Made by a program: the position numbers and the translations under genes
In this document: piece after piece, positions 26,916-36,405 of the stretch
How the letters are laid out: each line of letters opens with the position of its first letter
How positions within the stretch are numbered: position 1 is the first letter of the stretch
From: Sphingomonas rhizophila
Lineage (GTDB): Bacteria; Pseudomonadota; Alphaproteobacteria; Sphingomonadales; Sphingomonadaceae
Assembly (NCBI RefSeq): GCF_014396585.1
Contig: NZ_CP060717.1
Span: 992,001-1,056,000, forward strand
Direction of reading: 5' to 3'
DNA: 64,000 nt
Notes under the pieces: generated by a model
The model's input: the letters and a program-made list of their open reading frames with translations, nothing else
What the model was told of the DNA's origin: nothing
Database searches by the model: none

Positions 26916-27914
26916 ATGAGCCTTGTCAAACCCATCTCGGTCGGACCCGTGACCATCGACGCGCCGGTCATACTGGCGCCGATGACGGGCGTCACCGACC
27001 TCCCGTTTCGCAAGCTGGTCAAGCGCTATGGCGCTGGCCTGACGGTGAGCGAAATGATCGCCAGCCAGGCGATGATCCGCGAAACGCGCCAGTCGCTGCA
27101 GAAGGCAACTTGGGATCCGTCTGAGGAGCCGGTCTCGCTCCAGCTCGCAGGCTGCGCGCCGGTCGAGATGGCCGAGGCCGCCAAGCTCAACGAGCAGCGC
27201 GGCGCCGCGATCATCGACATCAACATGGGCTGCCCGGTGAAGAAGGTCGTCAATGGCGACGCCGGCTCCGCACTGATGCGCGACTTGCCGCTGGCGGCTT
27301 CGATCATCGATGCCACGGTCAAGGCGGTGAAGGTCCCGGTGACGCTGAAGATGCGCATGGGTTGGGATCACCACAGCCTTAATGCCCCGGAACTCGCGCG
27401 GATTGCCGAAGATCTGGGTATTCACATGATCACCGTGCATGGCCGCACCCGCTGTCAGATGTACAAGGGCAGCGCCGACTGGTCGTTCGTGGCGAACGTC
27501 AAGCAGGCGACGCGGTTACCGGTGATCGTCAACGGCGACATTTGCAGCCGTGAGGACGCCCGCGAGGCGCTTCGTCAGTCCGGCGCTGACGGGGTCATGA
27601 TCGGTCGCGGCGCTTACGGTCGGCCGTGGCTGCTGGCGCAGGTGATGAGCGACCTGGCGGGTGGCGGCGAACGCCCCGATCCGTCGATGGACGAGCAGCT
27701 CGACGTGATCCTGGAGCAGTATGACGCCATGCAGGCGCTCTACGGTGTCCATACCGGGGTCAATCTCGCCCGGAAGCATATTGGCTGGTATACCAAGGGG
27801 CTGACCGGATCGGCCGAGTTCCGCAACCGCGTCAACACTTATGACGATCCGGGCCAGGTCAAGGCCGCCCTGCGGGAGTTCTACGCGCCCTGGCTGTCGC
27901 GAAGCGCGGCCTGA
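26916..27914 (+). CDS. dusB: tRNA-dihydrouridine synthase DusB
   Basis: A 332-residue flavin enzyme that reduces uridines in tRNA. It shows LAPMTGVTDLPFRKL (FMN), SEMIASQAM, the catalytic Cys in NMGCPVKKVVNGDAGSALM, the Lys/Arg region TLKMRMGWDHHSLN and HGRTRCQMYKG, then VNGDICSREDA and GVMIGRGAYGRPWLL. The C-terminal helical domain (HTGVNLARKHIGWYTKGL) is the DusB type. ATG 26916 begins MSLVKPISVGPVT. In alphaproteobacteria dusB commonly precedes ntrBC or ntrYX; here ntrYX follows at once. Confidence 0.96.
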   Translation: MSLVKPISVGPVTIDAPVILAPMTGVTDLPFRKLVKRYGAGLTVSEMIASQAMIRETRQSLQKATWDPSEEPVSLQLAGCAPVEMAEAAKLNEQRGAAIIDINMGCPVKKVVNGDAGSALMRDLPLAASIIDATVKAVKVPVTLKMRMGWDHHSLNAPELARIAEDLGIHMITVHGRTRCQMYKGSADWSFVANVKQATRLPVIVNGDICSREDAREALRQSGADGVMIGRGAYGRPWLLAQVMSDLAGGGERPDPSMDEQLDVILEQYDAMQALYGVHTGVNLARKHIGWYTKGLTGSAEFRNRVNTYDDPGQVKAALREFYAPWLSRSAA

Positions 27915-27971
27915 GGCCTCACCGCAAGACTGTGTTTTTTATGCAACGCGTCCGTGCTAGTCCGGACGCGA

Positions 27972-30266
27972 ATGGATGCGCCTCGTACTGATTCTAAGCC
28001 GGCGAACGGAGTAGTCCGCCGTATTGCCGACTGGGCCGACAAGGTCCGGTCGAACGAGGACATGTTCAAGCTGGCGACGATCGGGTGCGGCGTCCTGGTC
28101 GTCATCATGGTTGCGCTGACCGTCTCCCTGCTCAACCAGGAATCGGCGCCAGGCTCGTTCATCTCGCCGGTGCTGATTGCCTTCCTGCTCATTGCCAACC
28201 TGATTCCGGCCATCGCGCTGATGGTATTGCTGGCGCGGCAACTGGCGCGGGCCCAGGCCGAGCGGCGCGGGATGGGGACCGGGCGTCTGCACACGCGACT
28301 GGTCGCGCTGTTCTCGGTTATCGCCGCGGTGCCGACCGTGCTGGTCGCGATTTTTGCATCGCTGCTCATCCAGTCCGGTTTGGAATTCTGGTTTTCCAAT
28401 CGCGCCCGGGGCATGCTCGAGAACACCGTCCAACTGGCGCAGAGTAGCTACGATACCGAGGTTGAGCGCGTGCAGAGCAATACGCTCGCCGCGAGCACCG
28501 ATCTTGCCAATTACCTGCGCGAACTGCCGATCGACGATCCCCGCTTCATCGACGCCTTCGGACGGCTGCAGGTTTACCAGCGCAACCTATCGGAGGCGAT
28601 CATCTTCACCGTCGGCGTCGACGGGCAGATCAGGACACTCGCCCTGGTCGATCCGTATGACCGCGCGCTCGACAAGGTGATCACCGCAGAGAAGATCGGC
28701 GAATTGAGGACCAAGGACGTCGTCTCCCTGAATTCGTCCGACCGGATCGGGGCGATGACCAAGCTCGACTATGGACCGTCGACCTACCTTTACATGTCCC
28801 GTGTCTTCGATCCGCGCTTCAGCGAGACGATCGAGCGCGGGCGAAGCATCCTGTCGGATTACCGCGACCTCGTCAGCCGCAGTCGCGACAACCAGTTACG
28901 CTTCAACTTCGCCCTCCTGCTCGGCGCGCTGATCATTGTCGCCCTAGCGATCTTCACGGCGCTGCGATTGGCGGATCGTTTGCTGAAGCCGGTCGGCGAA
29001 CTGGTCGACGCGGCAGGCCGGATCGAGGAAGGCGACCTGTCGACCCGTGTCACCGTGTCCCCGCCTGCCGACGAGATCTCCATGCTTGGCACTGCCTTCA
29101 ACCGGATGACGGGGAGGTTGCAGGAGCAGACCGGGGCATTGATGTCGGCCAATGCGCAGCTGGAGACGCGCCGCGCCTTCATGGAGGCTGTCCTGTCCTC
29201 GGTCACGGCGGGCGTAATCGCGCTCGACACCGACCAGAACATCCTGCTCATCAACCGGTCGGCCGAACTGTTGCTCCACAAACAGTCCGAGGAACTGGAG
29301 GGGAGGGCGCTCGACAGCGTTTCGCCCGAGCTTAAGGAATTCATGAGCGGAGAGACGCGCGAGGCGACCGTCAGCCTGCCGGCCGCGGGCGGGCAGCGAA
29401 CCCTGGCGGTCAAGCGCATGCGCTATGCCGACGGGGGCGTGTTGACCTTTGACGATATTACCGAGCAACTGAGCGATCAGCGCCGGGCGGCCTGGTCCGA
29501 CATCGCCCGGCGCATCGCGCACGAGATCAAGAATCCTCTAACTCCCATCCAGCTTGCGGCAGAGCGGCTGCAGCGACGTTACGGCGCGGAAATCAGCAGC
29601 GATCCGGACACCTTCACTCGCCTCACGGAAACCATCGTTCGCCAGGTCGGCGACCTTAGGCGAATGGTCGACGAATTCTCCAACTTTGCTCGGATGCCCA
29701 AACCCGTCTTCGAGAGCGCCGACATCCACGAGATTGCGCGTTCGTCGCTGTTCCTTCACGAGGTCGCGCACCCCGGGATCAATTTCTCGATCGAACCGGC
29801 CCAAGGGCCGATCGTCATGGTGTGCGACCGGCGGCAGCTTGCCCAGGCCCTGACCAACCTGGTCAAGAATGCGGTCGAGGCGATCGAGGCCCGTCGCAAT
29901 CGCGGTGAGACCATGTCCGGCGGCGATCTGGTCGAACTCCAGATGCGGCGTGAAGACGACCAGCTGATCATCGACCTGTTCGACAATGGTACCGGCCTGC
30001 CCGAGGATCGCGAGCGACTGACCGAACCCTATATGACGACCCGTGTCCGCGGCACCGGTTTGGGGCTGGCCATCGTCAAGAAGATCGTCGAGGAACATCT
30101 GGGAGAGATCGCTTTCCTCGACCGGAAAGGCGGCGGGACGCACGTGCGGATCGCGTTCGACGCCGAGCGACTGGCGGCACTGGAAGATGCGGGGGACGAC
30201 AGGGGGGATGAGGCCGAGGGTCATGAACCATCGGCGGACGATGTGAACGATGTGGAGCCGACGTAA
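27972..30266 (+). CDS. ntrY: Sensor histidine kinase NtrY
   Basis: A 764-residue membrane sensor. N-terminal membrane segments (LATIGCGVLVVIMVALTVSL; VLIAFLLIANLIPAIALMVL; LVALFSVIAAVPTVLVAIFA) come before a periplasmic sensor region and a further helix near FNFALLLGALIIVALAIFTA. HAMP follows (LLKPVGELVDAAGRIEEGDL), then PAS (AVLSSVTAGVIALDTDQNI), the phosphoacceptor HEIKNPLTPIQLAAERLQ and the HATPase boxes NLVKNAVEAIE, DNGTGLP, GTGLGLAIVKKIVEEH. Paired with NtrX; associated with nitrogen, redox or envelope responses in alphaproteobacteria. GTG 27954 is an alternative start. Confidence 0.95.
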   Translation: MDAPRTDSKPANGVVRRIADWADKVRSNEDMFKLATIGCGVLVVIMVALTVSLLNQESAPGSFISPVLIAFLLIANLIPAIALMVLLARQLARAQAERRGMGTGRLHTRLVALFSVIAAVPTVLVAIFASLLIQSGLEFWFSNRARGMLENTVQLAQSSYDTEVERVQSNTLAASTDLANYLRELPIDDPRFIDAFGRLQVYQRNLSEAIIFTVGVDGQIRTLALVDPYDRALDKVITAEKIGELRTKDVVSLNSSDRIGAMTKLDYGPSTYLYMSRVFDPRFSETIERGRSILSDYRDLVSRSRDNQLRFNFALLLGALIIVALAIFTALRLADRLLKPVGELVDAAGRIEEGDLSTRVTVSPPADEISMLGTAFNRMTGRLQEQTGALMSANAQLETRRAFMEAVLSSVTAGVIALDTDQNILLINRSAELLLHKQSEELEGRALDSVSPELKEFMSGETREATVSLPAAGGQRTLAVKRMRYADGGVLTFDDITEQLSDQRRAAWSDIARRIAHEIKNPLTPIQLAAERLQRRYGAEISSDPDTFTRLTETIVRQVGDLRRMVDEFSNFARMPKPVFESADIHEIARSSLFLHEVAHPGINFSIEPAQGPIVMVCDRRQLAQALTNLVKNAVEAIEARRNRGETMSGGDLVELQMRREDDQLIIDLFDNGTGLPEDRERLTEPYMTTRVRGTGLGLAIVKKIVEEHLGEIAFLDRKGGGTHVRIAFDAERLAALEDAGDDRGDEAEGHEPSADDVNDVEPT

Positions 30267-31648
30267 TGGCGCTTGAAATACTGGTGGTCGACGACGAGGC
30301 CGACATTCGCGAGCTGGTGTCGGGTGTGCTCGAGGACGAAGGCTATTCGGTTCGAACCGCTGCTGACAGCACGACGGCGCTGGAGGCCATCGAAGAGCGC
30401 CGGCCGAGCCTGGTACTGCTCGATGTGTGGCTTCAGGGCTCCAAGCTGGACGGCTTGCAAATGCTGGAGCAGGTCAAGCATCGCGATCCGTCGCTCCCGG
30501 TGATCATGATCAGCGGCCACGGCAATCTCGACACGGCGGTCGCCGCGATCCGGGAGGGCGCGGTCGACTTCATCGAAAAGCCGTTCAAGGCCGACAAGCT
30601 GCTCCACCTTGTCGCTCGGGCGACGGAAACCGACCGCCTTCGCCGGGAAAATGCGCAGCTTCGAGCCGCCGTCGGTAGCGACGATTCGCTTTCCGGATCG
30701 TCGGTGGCGATCAACACGGTCAGGGCAACGCTCAAGCGGGTGGCGCCGACCGGCAGCCGCGTGATGATCACCGGGCCGGCGGGCGTTGGCAAGGAAATCG
30801 CCGCGCGGATGATCCATCAGTGGAGCCCTCGCGCCGGATCGCCCTTCATCGTCGTCTCGGCGGCAATGATGAGCCCGGACCGGGTCGAGGAAGAACTCTT
30901 CGGGTCGGAACAGGACGGGGTCGCACGGCCGGGCCTGCTGGAACAGGCGCATGGCGGAACCCTGTTCCTCGACGAGATCGCCGACATGCCGCTGACGACT
31001 CAGGGCAAGATCCTGAGAGTCCTGACGGACCAGAGCTACACCCGGGTGGGCGGCCAGCGGCCCGTGAAGGTCGATGTCCGCGTTCTGTCGGCGACGTCGC
31101 GAAATCTTTCCGACGAGATCGCCGCCGGACGCTTCCGCGAAGACCTCTATTATCGGCTGAACGTCGTGCCGGTGCGCATTCCCTCGCTGCGCGAACGGCG
31201 CGAGGATATTCCCGAACTCGTGAACCACTTCCTTGCGCGATACGCGGCTGAGCGGCGGGTGCCGTCTGCGGAAATGTCGAGCGACGCAATGGCGGCGCTT
31301 CAGGCCCATGACTGGCCGGGCAATGTGCGCCAGCTTCGGAACATCATCGAACGGACGATGATCCTGACACCGGGCGACAGGGTGGGTTGCATCGAAGTCG
31401 ATCTGTTGCCGTCGGAGGTGCTCGACACGCAAGGGACGATCAACGTTCCAAGCACGTCGATGGCCATCATGGGCTCGCCGCTGCGTGAAGCGCGCGAGAG
31501 CTTCGAGCGCGAATATCTGAAGATCCAGATCCGCCGATTCTCCGGCAACATCTCGCGAACCGCCTCGTTCATCGGGATGGAGCGATCGGCGTTGCACAGG
31601 AAGCTCAAGGCGCTCGGCCTTGGCGACAAGCGCGAAGGTGAGGAATAA
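30266..31648 (+). CDS. ntrX: NtrX-type response regulator, AAA+ activator without GAFTGA motif
   Basis: A 460-residue regulator: receiver domain with VVDDEADIRELVSG and phosphoacceptor Asp in LVLLDVWLQG, then an AAA+ domain with an unusual Walker A (GPAGVGKEIAARM), Walker B GTLFLDEIADMP, RVGGQRPVKVDVRVLSAT and FREDLYYRLNVVPVRIPSLR. The C-terminal Fis-type HTH is ISRTASFIGMERSALHRKLK. The GAFTGA loop that contacts sigma-54 is missing: ELFGSEQDG runs straight to VARPGLLEQA. The start overlaps the ntrY stop by one base. It may regulate without sigma-54. Confidence 0.95.
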   Translation: MALEILVVDDEADIRELVSGVLEDEGYSVRTAADSTTALEAIEERRPSLVLLDVWLQGSKLDGLQMLEQVKHRDPSLPVIMISGHGNLDTAVAAIREGAVDFIEKPFKADKLLHLVARATETDRLRRENAQLRAAVGSDDSLSGSSVAINTVRATLKRVAPTGSRVMITGPAGVGKEIAARMIHQWSPRAGSPFIVVSAAMMSPDRVEEELFGSEQDGVARPGLLEQAHGGTLFLDEIADMPLTTQGKILRVLTDQSYTRVGGQRPVKVDVRVLSATSRNLSDEIAAGRFREDLYYRLNVVPVRIPSLRERREDIPELVNHFLARYAAERRVPSAEMSSDAMAALQAHDWPGNVRQLRNIIERTMILTPGDRVGCIEVDLLPSEVLDTQGTINVPSTSMAIMGSPLREARESFEREYLKIQIRRFSGNISRTASFIGMERSALHRKLKALGLGDKREGEE

Positions 31649-31656
31649 ACAGAACG

Positions 31657-32138
31657 ATGGCCGACAAAGCACCTAGCTTGCAGGATATTTATCTCAACGA
31701 GTGCCGCCGGTCGAAGGCCCCTTGACCGTTTTCCTGGTGAAGGGCGTCAAGCTTCAAGGCATCCTGACCTGGTTCGACGCGTTCTCGATCCTCCTTCGCA
31801 GGGACGGGAATTCGCAGCTGATCTACAAGCATTCGATCTCGACGATCATGCCGGCGACGGCACCGGTACTCCCAGCGACCTCGAAGGAATCGGGGAAGGG
31901 GCGTCCGGCCCTGCAGGACGTTTTCCTGGCCGCCGCGGAGCGGACTGATGATCCAGTGACGCTGTTCCTGATCAATGGCGTCATGCTGCAGGGGAACGTT
32001 GCCGGGCATGACCAGTTTGCCTTGTTGCTCGCCCGCGGGGGACAGTCGCAACTGGTCTACAAGCATGCTGTTTCGACCATCCAACCGGCGCAGCCGCTCG
32101 ACCTGGGCGGCGGCGAGGATGACGGAGAAACCAACTGA
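31657..32138 (+). pseudogene. hfq: RNA chaperone Hfq with two Sm domains, interrupted by one frameshift
   Basis: ATG 31657 opens [22 protein letters not shown]; the frame then stops at TGA. Adding one C in CCCC 31718-31721 restores [20 protein letters not shown] and the rest, about 160 residues. Sm domain 1 ends [13 protein letters not shown]. After a linker, Sm domain 2 reads [19 protein letters not shown] and [13 protein letters not shown]. Both Sm2 YKH motifs are kept. A double-Sm Hfq is known from Zymomonas and other sphingomonads. It matches small RNAs to mRNA. Lies between ntrX and hflX as in many alphaproteobacteria. Confidence 0.9.
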
Positions 32139-33433
32139 GCCTGTTTGAACGACGTGACGAAGACGGCGTAACCCGCGGGGAGAGGGCGCTAATCGTCCTG
32201 CCCGACATCAGCGGCGGGAAAGAGCTGCGCTCCGTCGATGCGCGACTAGAGGAGGCCGCGGGCCTGGCCGAGGCGATTGGCATCGACGTCGTGGCACAGC
32301 GCGCTTTCCGCGTCCGCGCGGTGCGTCCGGCCAGCTTGTTCGGGAAGGGACAGGCGGAAGAGATTGCCGAGTCCGCGGCCGCGCACGAGGCCAAGTTGTT
32401 GATCGTCGATGCCGGCCTGACCCCGGTCCAGCAGAAGACGCTGGAGGAAATGACCAAGTGCAAGGTCATCGACCGCACCGGACTGATCCTCGAGATTTTC
32501 GGCGAGCGCGCCGCGACCGCCGAAGGCCGGATGCAGGTCGAGCTTGCGCACCTGGATTACCAGGCCGGGCGCCTGGTCCGGAGCTGGACCCACCTTGAGC
32601 GGCAGCGCGGCGGCTTCGGCTTCCTCGGCGGACCCGGCGAAACGCAGATTGAGGCCGACCGCCGGCTCATCCGCGACCGGATGGCGAAGATCCGCCGGGA
32701 CCTGGATCAGGTGAAGCGGACGCGCACGCTGCATCGGGATCGGAGACAGCGTGCGCCGTGGCCGGTGATTGCTCTTGTCGGATACACCAACGCCGGCAAA
32801 TCGACGCTTTTCAATCGAATGACGAGCGCCTCGGTGATGGCCGAAGACCTTTTGTTCGCGACGCTTGACCCGACCATGCGCGAGATCCGGTTGCCGGGGT
32901 TCGACAAGGCGATCCTGTCGGACACCGTCGGGTTCGTGTCAGACCTGCCGACGCAGCTGATTGCGGCGTTTCGCGCAACGCTGGAGGAAGTCGCCTCGGC
33001 CGACCTCATCCTCCATGTTCGCGACATCGCGCATCCCGACAGCGAAGCACAGGCGGCGGACGTAGCCGACGTCCTCCAAAGCCTCGGCCTCGACGAACCG
33101 GGGAGTCCGCCGCGCCTGGAAGTCTGGAACAAGATCGATTTGCTTGCCGGCGACGATCGCGAGGCACTGCTTAACGAGGCAGCGCGGCGCGATGACGTGG
33201 TCACCATCTCGGCCTTGACCGGTCTTGGCATGGAGGAACTGCGAAGCACCATCGCTGCGCGTCTCAATGCCGGCGACGAGGTCCGGGATGTGCGGCTTCC
33301 AGCCAGCGACGGTGCACGCCTTGCCTGGCTTCACGCGCGGGGCCAAGTGGTGCGCCAGGAGGCTGATGGCGACCAGCTTCAGCTATCGGTTCGTCTCAGC
33401 CCGGCCAATTGGGCTCGCTACGAGGCGCTCTGA
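32135..33433 (+). CDS. hflX: Ribosome-associated GTPase HflX
   Basis: About 432 residues, read from CTG 32135, which overlaps the hfq stop as CTGA and lies seven bases after GGAG. The first ATG/GTG option (GTG 32291) would cut off the first 52 residues of the N-terminal domain, including [12 protein letters not shown]. Next are [11 protein letters not shown], the coiled region [20 protein letters not shown], the G domain P-loop [16 protein letters not shown], switch [10 protein letters not shown] and NKID in EVWNKIDLL. HflX splits or rescues stalled ribosomes under heat stress. It converges with mazG with a 16-base overlap. Confidence 0.92.
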   Translation: MSLFERRDEDGVTRGERALIVLPDISGGKELRSVDARLEEAAGLAEAIGIDVVAQRAFRVRAVRPASLFGKGQAEEIAESAAAHEAKLLIVDAGLTPVQQKTLEEMTKCKVIDRTGLILEIFGERAATAEGRMQVELAHLDYQAGRLVRSWTHLERQRGGFGFLGGPGETQIEADRRLIRDRMAKIRRDLDQVKRTRTLHRDRRQRAPWPVIALVGYTNAGKSTLFNRMTSASVMAEDLLFATLDPTMREIRLPGFDKAILSDTVGFVSDLPTQLIAAFRATLEEVASADLILHVRDIAHPDSEAQAADVADVLQSLGLDEPGSPPRLEVWNKIDLLAGDDREALLNEAARRDDVVTISALTGLGMEELRSTIAARLNAGDEVRDVRLPASDGARLAWLHARGQVVRQEADGDQLQLSVRLSPANWARYEAL

Positions 33434-34209
33434 GCCTGCTTGCAGGCAACCCACAACTCTTCCTTTTCGTCCAACGTCATCTCGGCAAAGCCCGGGGCGC
33501 ATTCGATCGTTCGAAAGCGCCGTTCAAACTTACGATTTGCCTTGCGCAAAGCCTCTTCGGGATTAATCTTCAGATGACGTACGAAGTTGGCGACGGCGAA
33601 GAGCAGGTCGCCGGCTTCTTCTTCAAGTTCGTCGGGTGAGGCCTGTTCGATCTCGCCTAGTTCCTCCACGATCTTGGCCTTGGGACCCTCGATGGTCGGC
33701 CAGTCGAAGCCGGTTCGAGCCGCGCGCTTTTGCAGCTTCACGGCTCGTTCCAGGGCCGGAAGGGCGGAGGCGATCCCGGCAAGCGCGCTCTGGTCGCTGT
33801 ACGCGGCGCGTTCGTCGGCCTTCAAAGCTTCCCAGCCCGGACTGGCATCGGCGTCGCCGAAGAGGTGCGGGTGGCGGCGTTCCAGCTTGTCCGAAATGCG
33901 GGACAGGACATCGGTCAGGTCGAACGCGCCGACTTCTTCCGCCATGCGGGCATGGAACACGACCTGAAGCTGGAGATCGCCAAGTTCGTCCTCCAAAGCA
34001 TTGAGGTCGTTGTTATGGATCGCCTCGGCGACCTCATAGGCTTCCTCGATCGTGTAAGGGGCAATGGTGGCGAAGGTCTGCACGCGATCCCAGTCGCAGC
34101 CACGTTCCCGATCGCGCAGCCGCGCCATGATCGCGACCAGACGTTGCAGCGCCTCGCTTTGATCCTGCGTCCGAATATCGCAAGCCTTTGAGGGGGCTGG
34201 TTTTTCCAA
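33418..34209 (-). CDS. mazG: Nucleoside triphosphate pyrophosphohydrolase MazG
   Basis: A 263-residue house-cleaning enzyme that hydrolyses NTPs to NMP and pyrophosphate. It has two MazG repeats. The first has LRDRERGCDWDRVQTFATI, IEEAYEVAEAI and LEDELGDLQLQVVFHARMA with the EExxE...ExxD metal ligands. The second, shorter, is IVEELGEIEQASPDELEEEAGDLLFAVANFVRHL. The C-terminal MTLDEKEELWVACKQ is typical. No signal peptide. Monocistronic; its 3' end overlaps hflX. Confidence 0.95.
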   Translation of the reverse strand: MEKPAPSKACDIRTQDQSEALQRLVAIMARLRDRERGCDWDRVQTFATIAPYTIEEAYEVAEAIHNNDLNALEDELGDLQLQVVFHARMAEEVGAFDLTDVLSRISDKLERRHPHLFGDADASPGWEALKADERAAYSDQSALAGIASALPALERAVKLQKRAARTGFDWPTIEGPKAKIVEELGEIEQASPDELEEEAGDLLFAVANFVRHLKINPEEALRKANRKFERRFRTIECAPGFAEMTLDEKEELWVACKQAQSAS

Positions 34210-34278
34210 GCTTGTCCGCTCCGATCCATAAGTCTGATAATATGCATTATGTAAAGTAATTAGGCGAACATCGACGGA

Positions 34279-34869
34279 TCACGGCTCCAGAACAAGCCAT
34301 CTCCCCTCGACACCCCAACGCTTTAACGACGACAGGTAATTCATGCCGAGGACGTTCATGTCGTCCGTTTCAGCGATGTGCAGGCCGACGTTGCGGCGTT
34401 CGATCGAGGCGATCCGCAGTTCGTCCGCACGGCCGGACGATACCTTGATGATGCCGTTCCCGGTCCGGACCATCTGGTCCGCGGCACCCACCGAGACCTT
34501 GGCACGCTGCGCCGTCTGGCGATCGATCGTCGTCATCGTCGCTCCGCTATCGACCAGGAAGCGCGCCGGAATGCCGTTGACGGAGCCTTGCAGCCAGAAA
34601 TGGCCGTCAATCGCCATCGGGATCCGGACCGCACCGCCCTCGTCATCGACTAGGGGTGCGCCGGTGGCCTCGGCTCTCAATCGTTCGCCGACGTATGCCA
34701 GGTCATCGCGAAAGCTGAAAATGACGAAGCCGGCCCCAAAGATAGCGACCCACGCCAACAGCATCGTGAACAGCTTGGCGATCGGCTCGCGGCGATTGAT
34801 GAGCGCGCCGAGCACCAGCATCATCGCCATGAGGAGGTACAGGCTGCCGAGCATCACATCGTTGGTCAC
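34279..34869 (-). CDS. Membrane-anchored retropepsin-like aspartic protease (clan AA)
   Basis: A 196-residue protein with two N-terminal hydrophobic helices (GSLYLLMAMMLVLGALI and FTMLLAWVAIFGAGFVIFSF) and a soluble domain carrying the single aspartic-protease motif RFLVDSGATMTTID, plus the ILGMNYL-like second element NVLGMNYLSSLKRW. Retropepsins dimerise to form one active site. This TIGR02281-type group is common in alphaproteobacteria, substrate unknown. Its ATG overlaps the stop of the MBL-fold gene, with which it is co-translated. Confidence 0.88.
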   Translation of the reverse strand: MTNDVMLGSLYLLMAMMLVLGALINRREPIAKLFTMLLAWVAIFGAGFVIFSFRDDLAYVGERLRAEATGAPLVDDEGGAVRIPMAIDGHFWLQGSVNGIPARFLVDSGATMTTIDRQTAQRAKVSVGAADQMVRTGNGIIKVSSGRADELRIASIERRNVGLHIAETDDMNVLGMNYLSSLKRWGVEGRWLVLEP

Positions 34870-35630
34870 CAGCCAATCTCCATGCCGTCGAACGCCGGCG
34901 CGGCCCAGTCCGGCAACTCATTACGCAAGGTCGCATAATCCATGCTGTTATCGAGATGAGTTAGCCACAAAGCACCGACTTTCAACTCCCGAGCCCATCC
35001 CAGCACCGCGTCCAAATGCGCGTGAGTGGGATGCGGACGGCGGCGGAGGCAATCGCAAATCCAATGGTCTGCGCCTTCATACAGGGTGGCCATGTCATCG
35101 GTTAAGTCATGGAAGTCGATGGCATAAACCAGGGACTTCGTGCCCTCGTCCAGTCGGATGCCGAGCGAAGTGATCCCCCCGTGAGGCTGATCGACCAAGC
35201 GGAGCGACGCCCGTCCGAGATGGGAAAGCTCGCCGGCCGCCCTGCCCTCAACCACCGCCGGGTAGAGGGGTGTGCCGCGGAAAATGTAGCCGAAGCGTTG
35301 CTCGAGCCGCCCGAGAACGTCGGCCCGGGCATAGAGCGGCACCGGTTTCCCGAGGGCTTGGGCGACCTGGCGCAGATCGTCGATGCCGTGGCAATGATCG
35401 GCGTGATCATGGGTGATGATGACCCTGTCGACAGATGGCCTGTCTGCGGCGTTCATCTGCTCCCGAATATCAGGACCGCAGTCGATCAGTGCCGCTTCGC
35501 CGCCGCTTTCGACCAAGATAGACGACCGCGACCGACGATTGCGCGGGTCCGCGGCATCACAAACGCCCCAATCGTTCCCGATGCGGGGAACGCCCGACGA
35601 CGTCCCGCACCCGAGAATGCGGACTTTCAC
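34866..35630 (-). CDS. MBL-fold metallo-hydrolase, PhnP-like
   Basis: A 254-residue metallo-beta-lactamase-fold phosphodiesterase-like protein. It begins VRILGCGTSSGVPRIGNDWG, as in PhnP and lipoate-locus homologues. Metal ligands are in ITHDHADHCHGIDDLR, with an Asp in VYAIDFHD and the C-terminal His in HPTHAHLD and LWLTHLDNSM. PhnP hydrolyses cyclic ribose phosphates; no phn genes occur here, so the substrate is open. ATGA overlaps connect it to tatD upstream and the protease downstream. Confidence 0.9.
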   Translation of the reverse strand: MKVRILGCGTSSGVPRIGNDWGVCDAADPRNRRSRSSILVESGGEAALIDCGPDIREQMNAADRPSVDRVIITHDHADHCHGIDDLRQVAQALGKPVPLYARADVLGRLEQRFGYIFRGTPLYPAVVEGRAAGELSHLGRASLRLVDQPHGGITSLGIRLDEGTKSLVYAIDFHDLTDDMATLYEGADHWICDCLRRRPHPTHAHLDAVLGWARELKVGALWLTHLDNSMDYATLRNELPDWAAPAFDGMEIGW

Positions 35631-36405
35631 GCCGCCGCTTTGTCGAACAATTGAAAGAAATTAGCGGTCGTTGTTCTGGCGATCTGTTCCGGACTTTCCC
35701 CGCGCAGCTCCGCGACGAAGGCGGCCGTGTCGGCCACGAACGCGGGCTCGCAGGTCTTTCCCCTGTGCGGGACGGGCGCAAGAAACGGGGAATCCGTTTC
35801 GACGAGCAGTTTTTCCGACGGTATCGTTCTCGCGGTGTCCTGCAGGTCCCGGGCGTTCTTGAACGTCACAATTCCGGATATCGAGATAAAGAATCCGAGA
35901 TCGAGCGCAGTTCTGGCAAGGTCCGCGCTGCCGGTGAAGCAGTGCAAGACCCCCTCACCTCGCCTCTGCCGACCTCGCGGGCGAGGATGTCGGCAGTGTC
36001 GTCTTCTGCGTCGCGGGTATGGACGACCAGCGGCAGGCCCGTCGCACGCGCTGCCTCGATATGGGCCTGGAAGCGCTCAAGCTGGGCCGCGCGGTCGGAC
36101 TTGTCATAGTAATAGTCGAGACCGCATTCCCCGATCGCCACGACCTTCGGATGGGCGGCAGCGTCGATCAGCGCAGCGGCACCAAGATCCGGATGGGCAT
36201 CGGCCTCGTGTGGATGCACCCCGACCGTCGCCCAAACATCGGCGTTGCGCTCTGCGGTGGCGATGATGTCGACCCATTCGCGTTGACGGGTGGAGATGTT
36301 GAGGAAGCCCGCAACACCGCGCGCCCGCGCAGCATCCAGCACCTCACCCTGTCGCTCGACCAGTCCTTCGTAATTGAGATGGCAATGACTATCGATCAAA
36401 GTCAC
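35627..36405 (-). pseudogene. TatD family metal-dependent hydrolase, interrupted by one frameshift
   Basis: Together the two frames encode about 259 residues. Before the break: LIDSHCHLNYEGL, VGVHPHEADAHP, IGECGLDYYYDKSD and PLVVHTRDAEDDT. After it: HCFTGSADLARTALDLGFF and LLVETDSPFLAPVPHRGK. All are metal-binding TatD motifs. The break is in five C at 35950-35954 (plus strand); one added base restores EVRGVLHCFTGS. TatD proteins are 3'-5' DNases or related deoxyribonucleases. It lies between metG and the MBL-fold gene with ATGA overlaps, an order (metG-tatD-MBL) common in alphaproteobacteria. Confidence 0.9.

Noticed and set aside
30221..31672. 483-codon frame on - opposite ntrX
   Set aside because: Antisense shadow; ntrX has complete receiver, AAA+ and HTH domains in the other strand.
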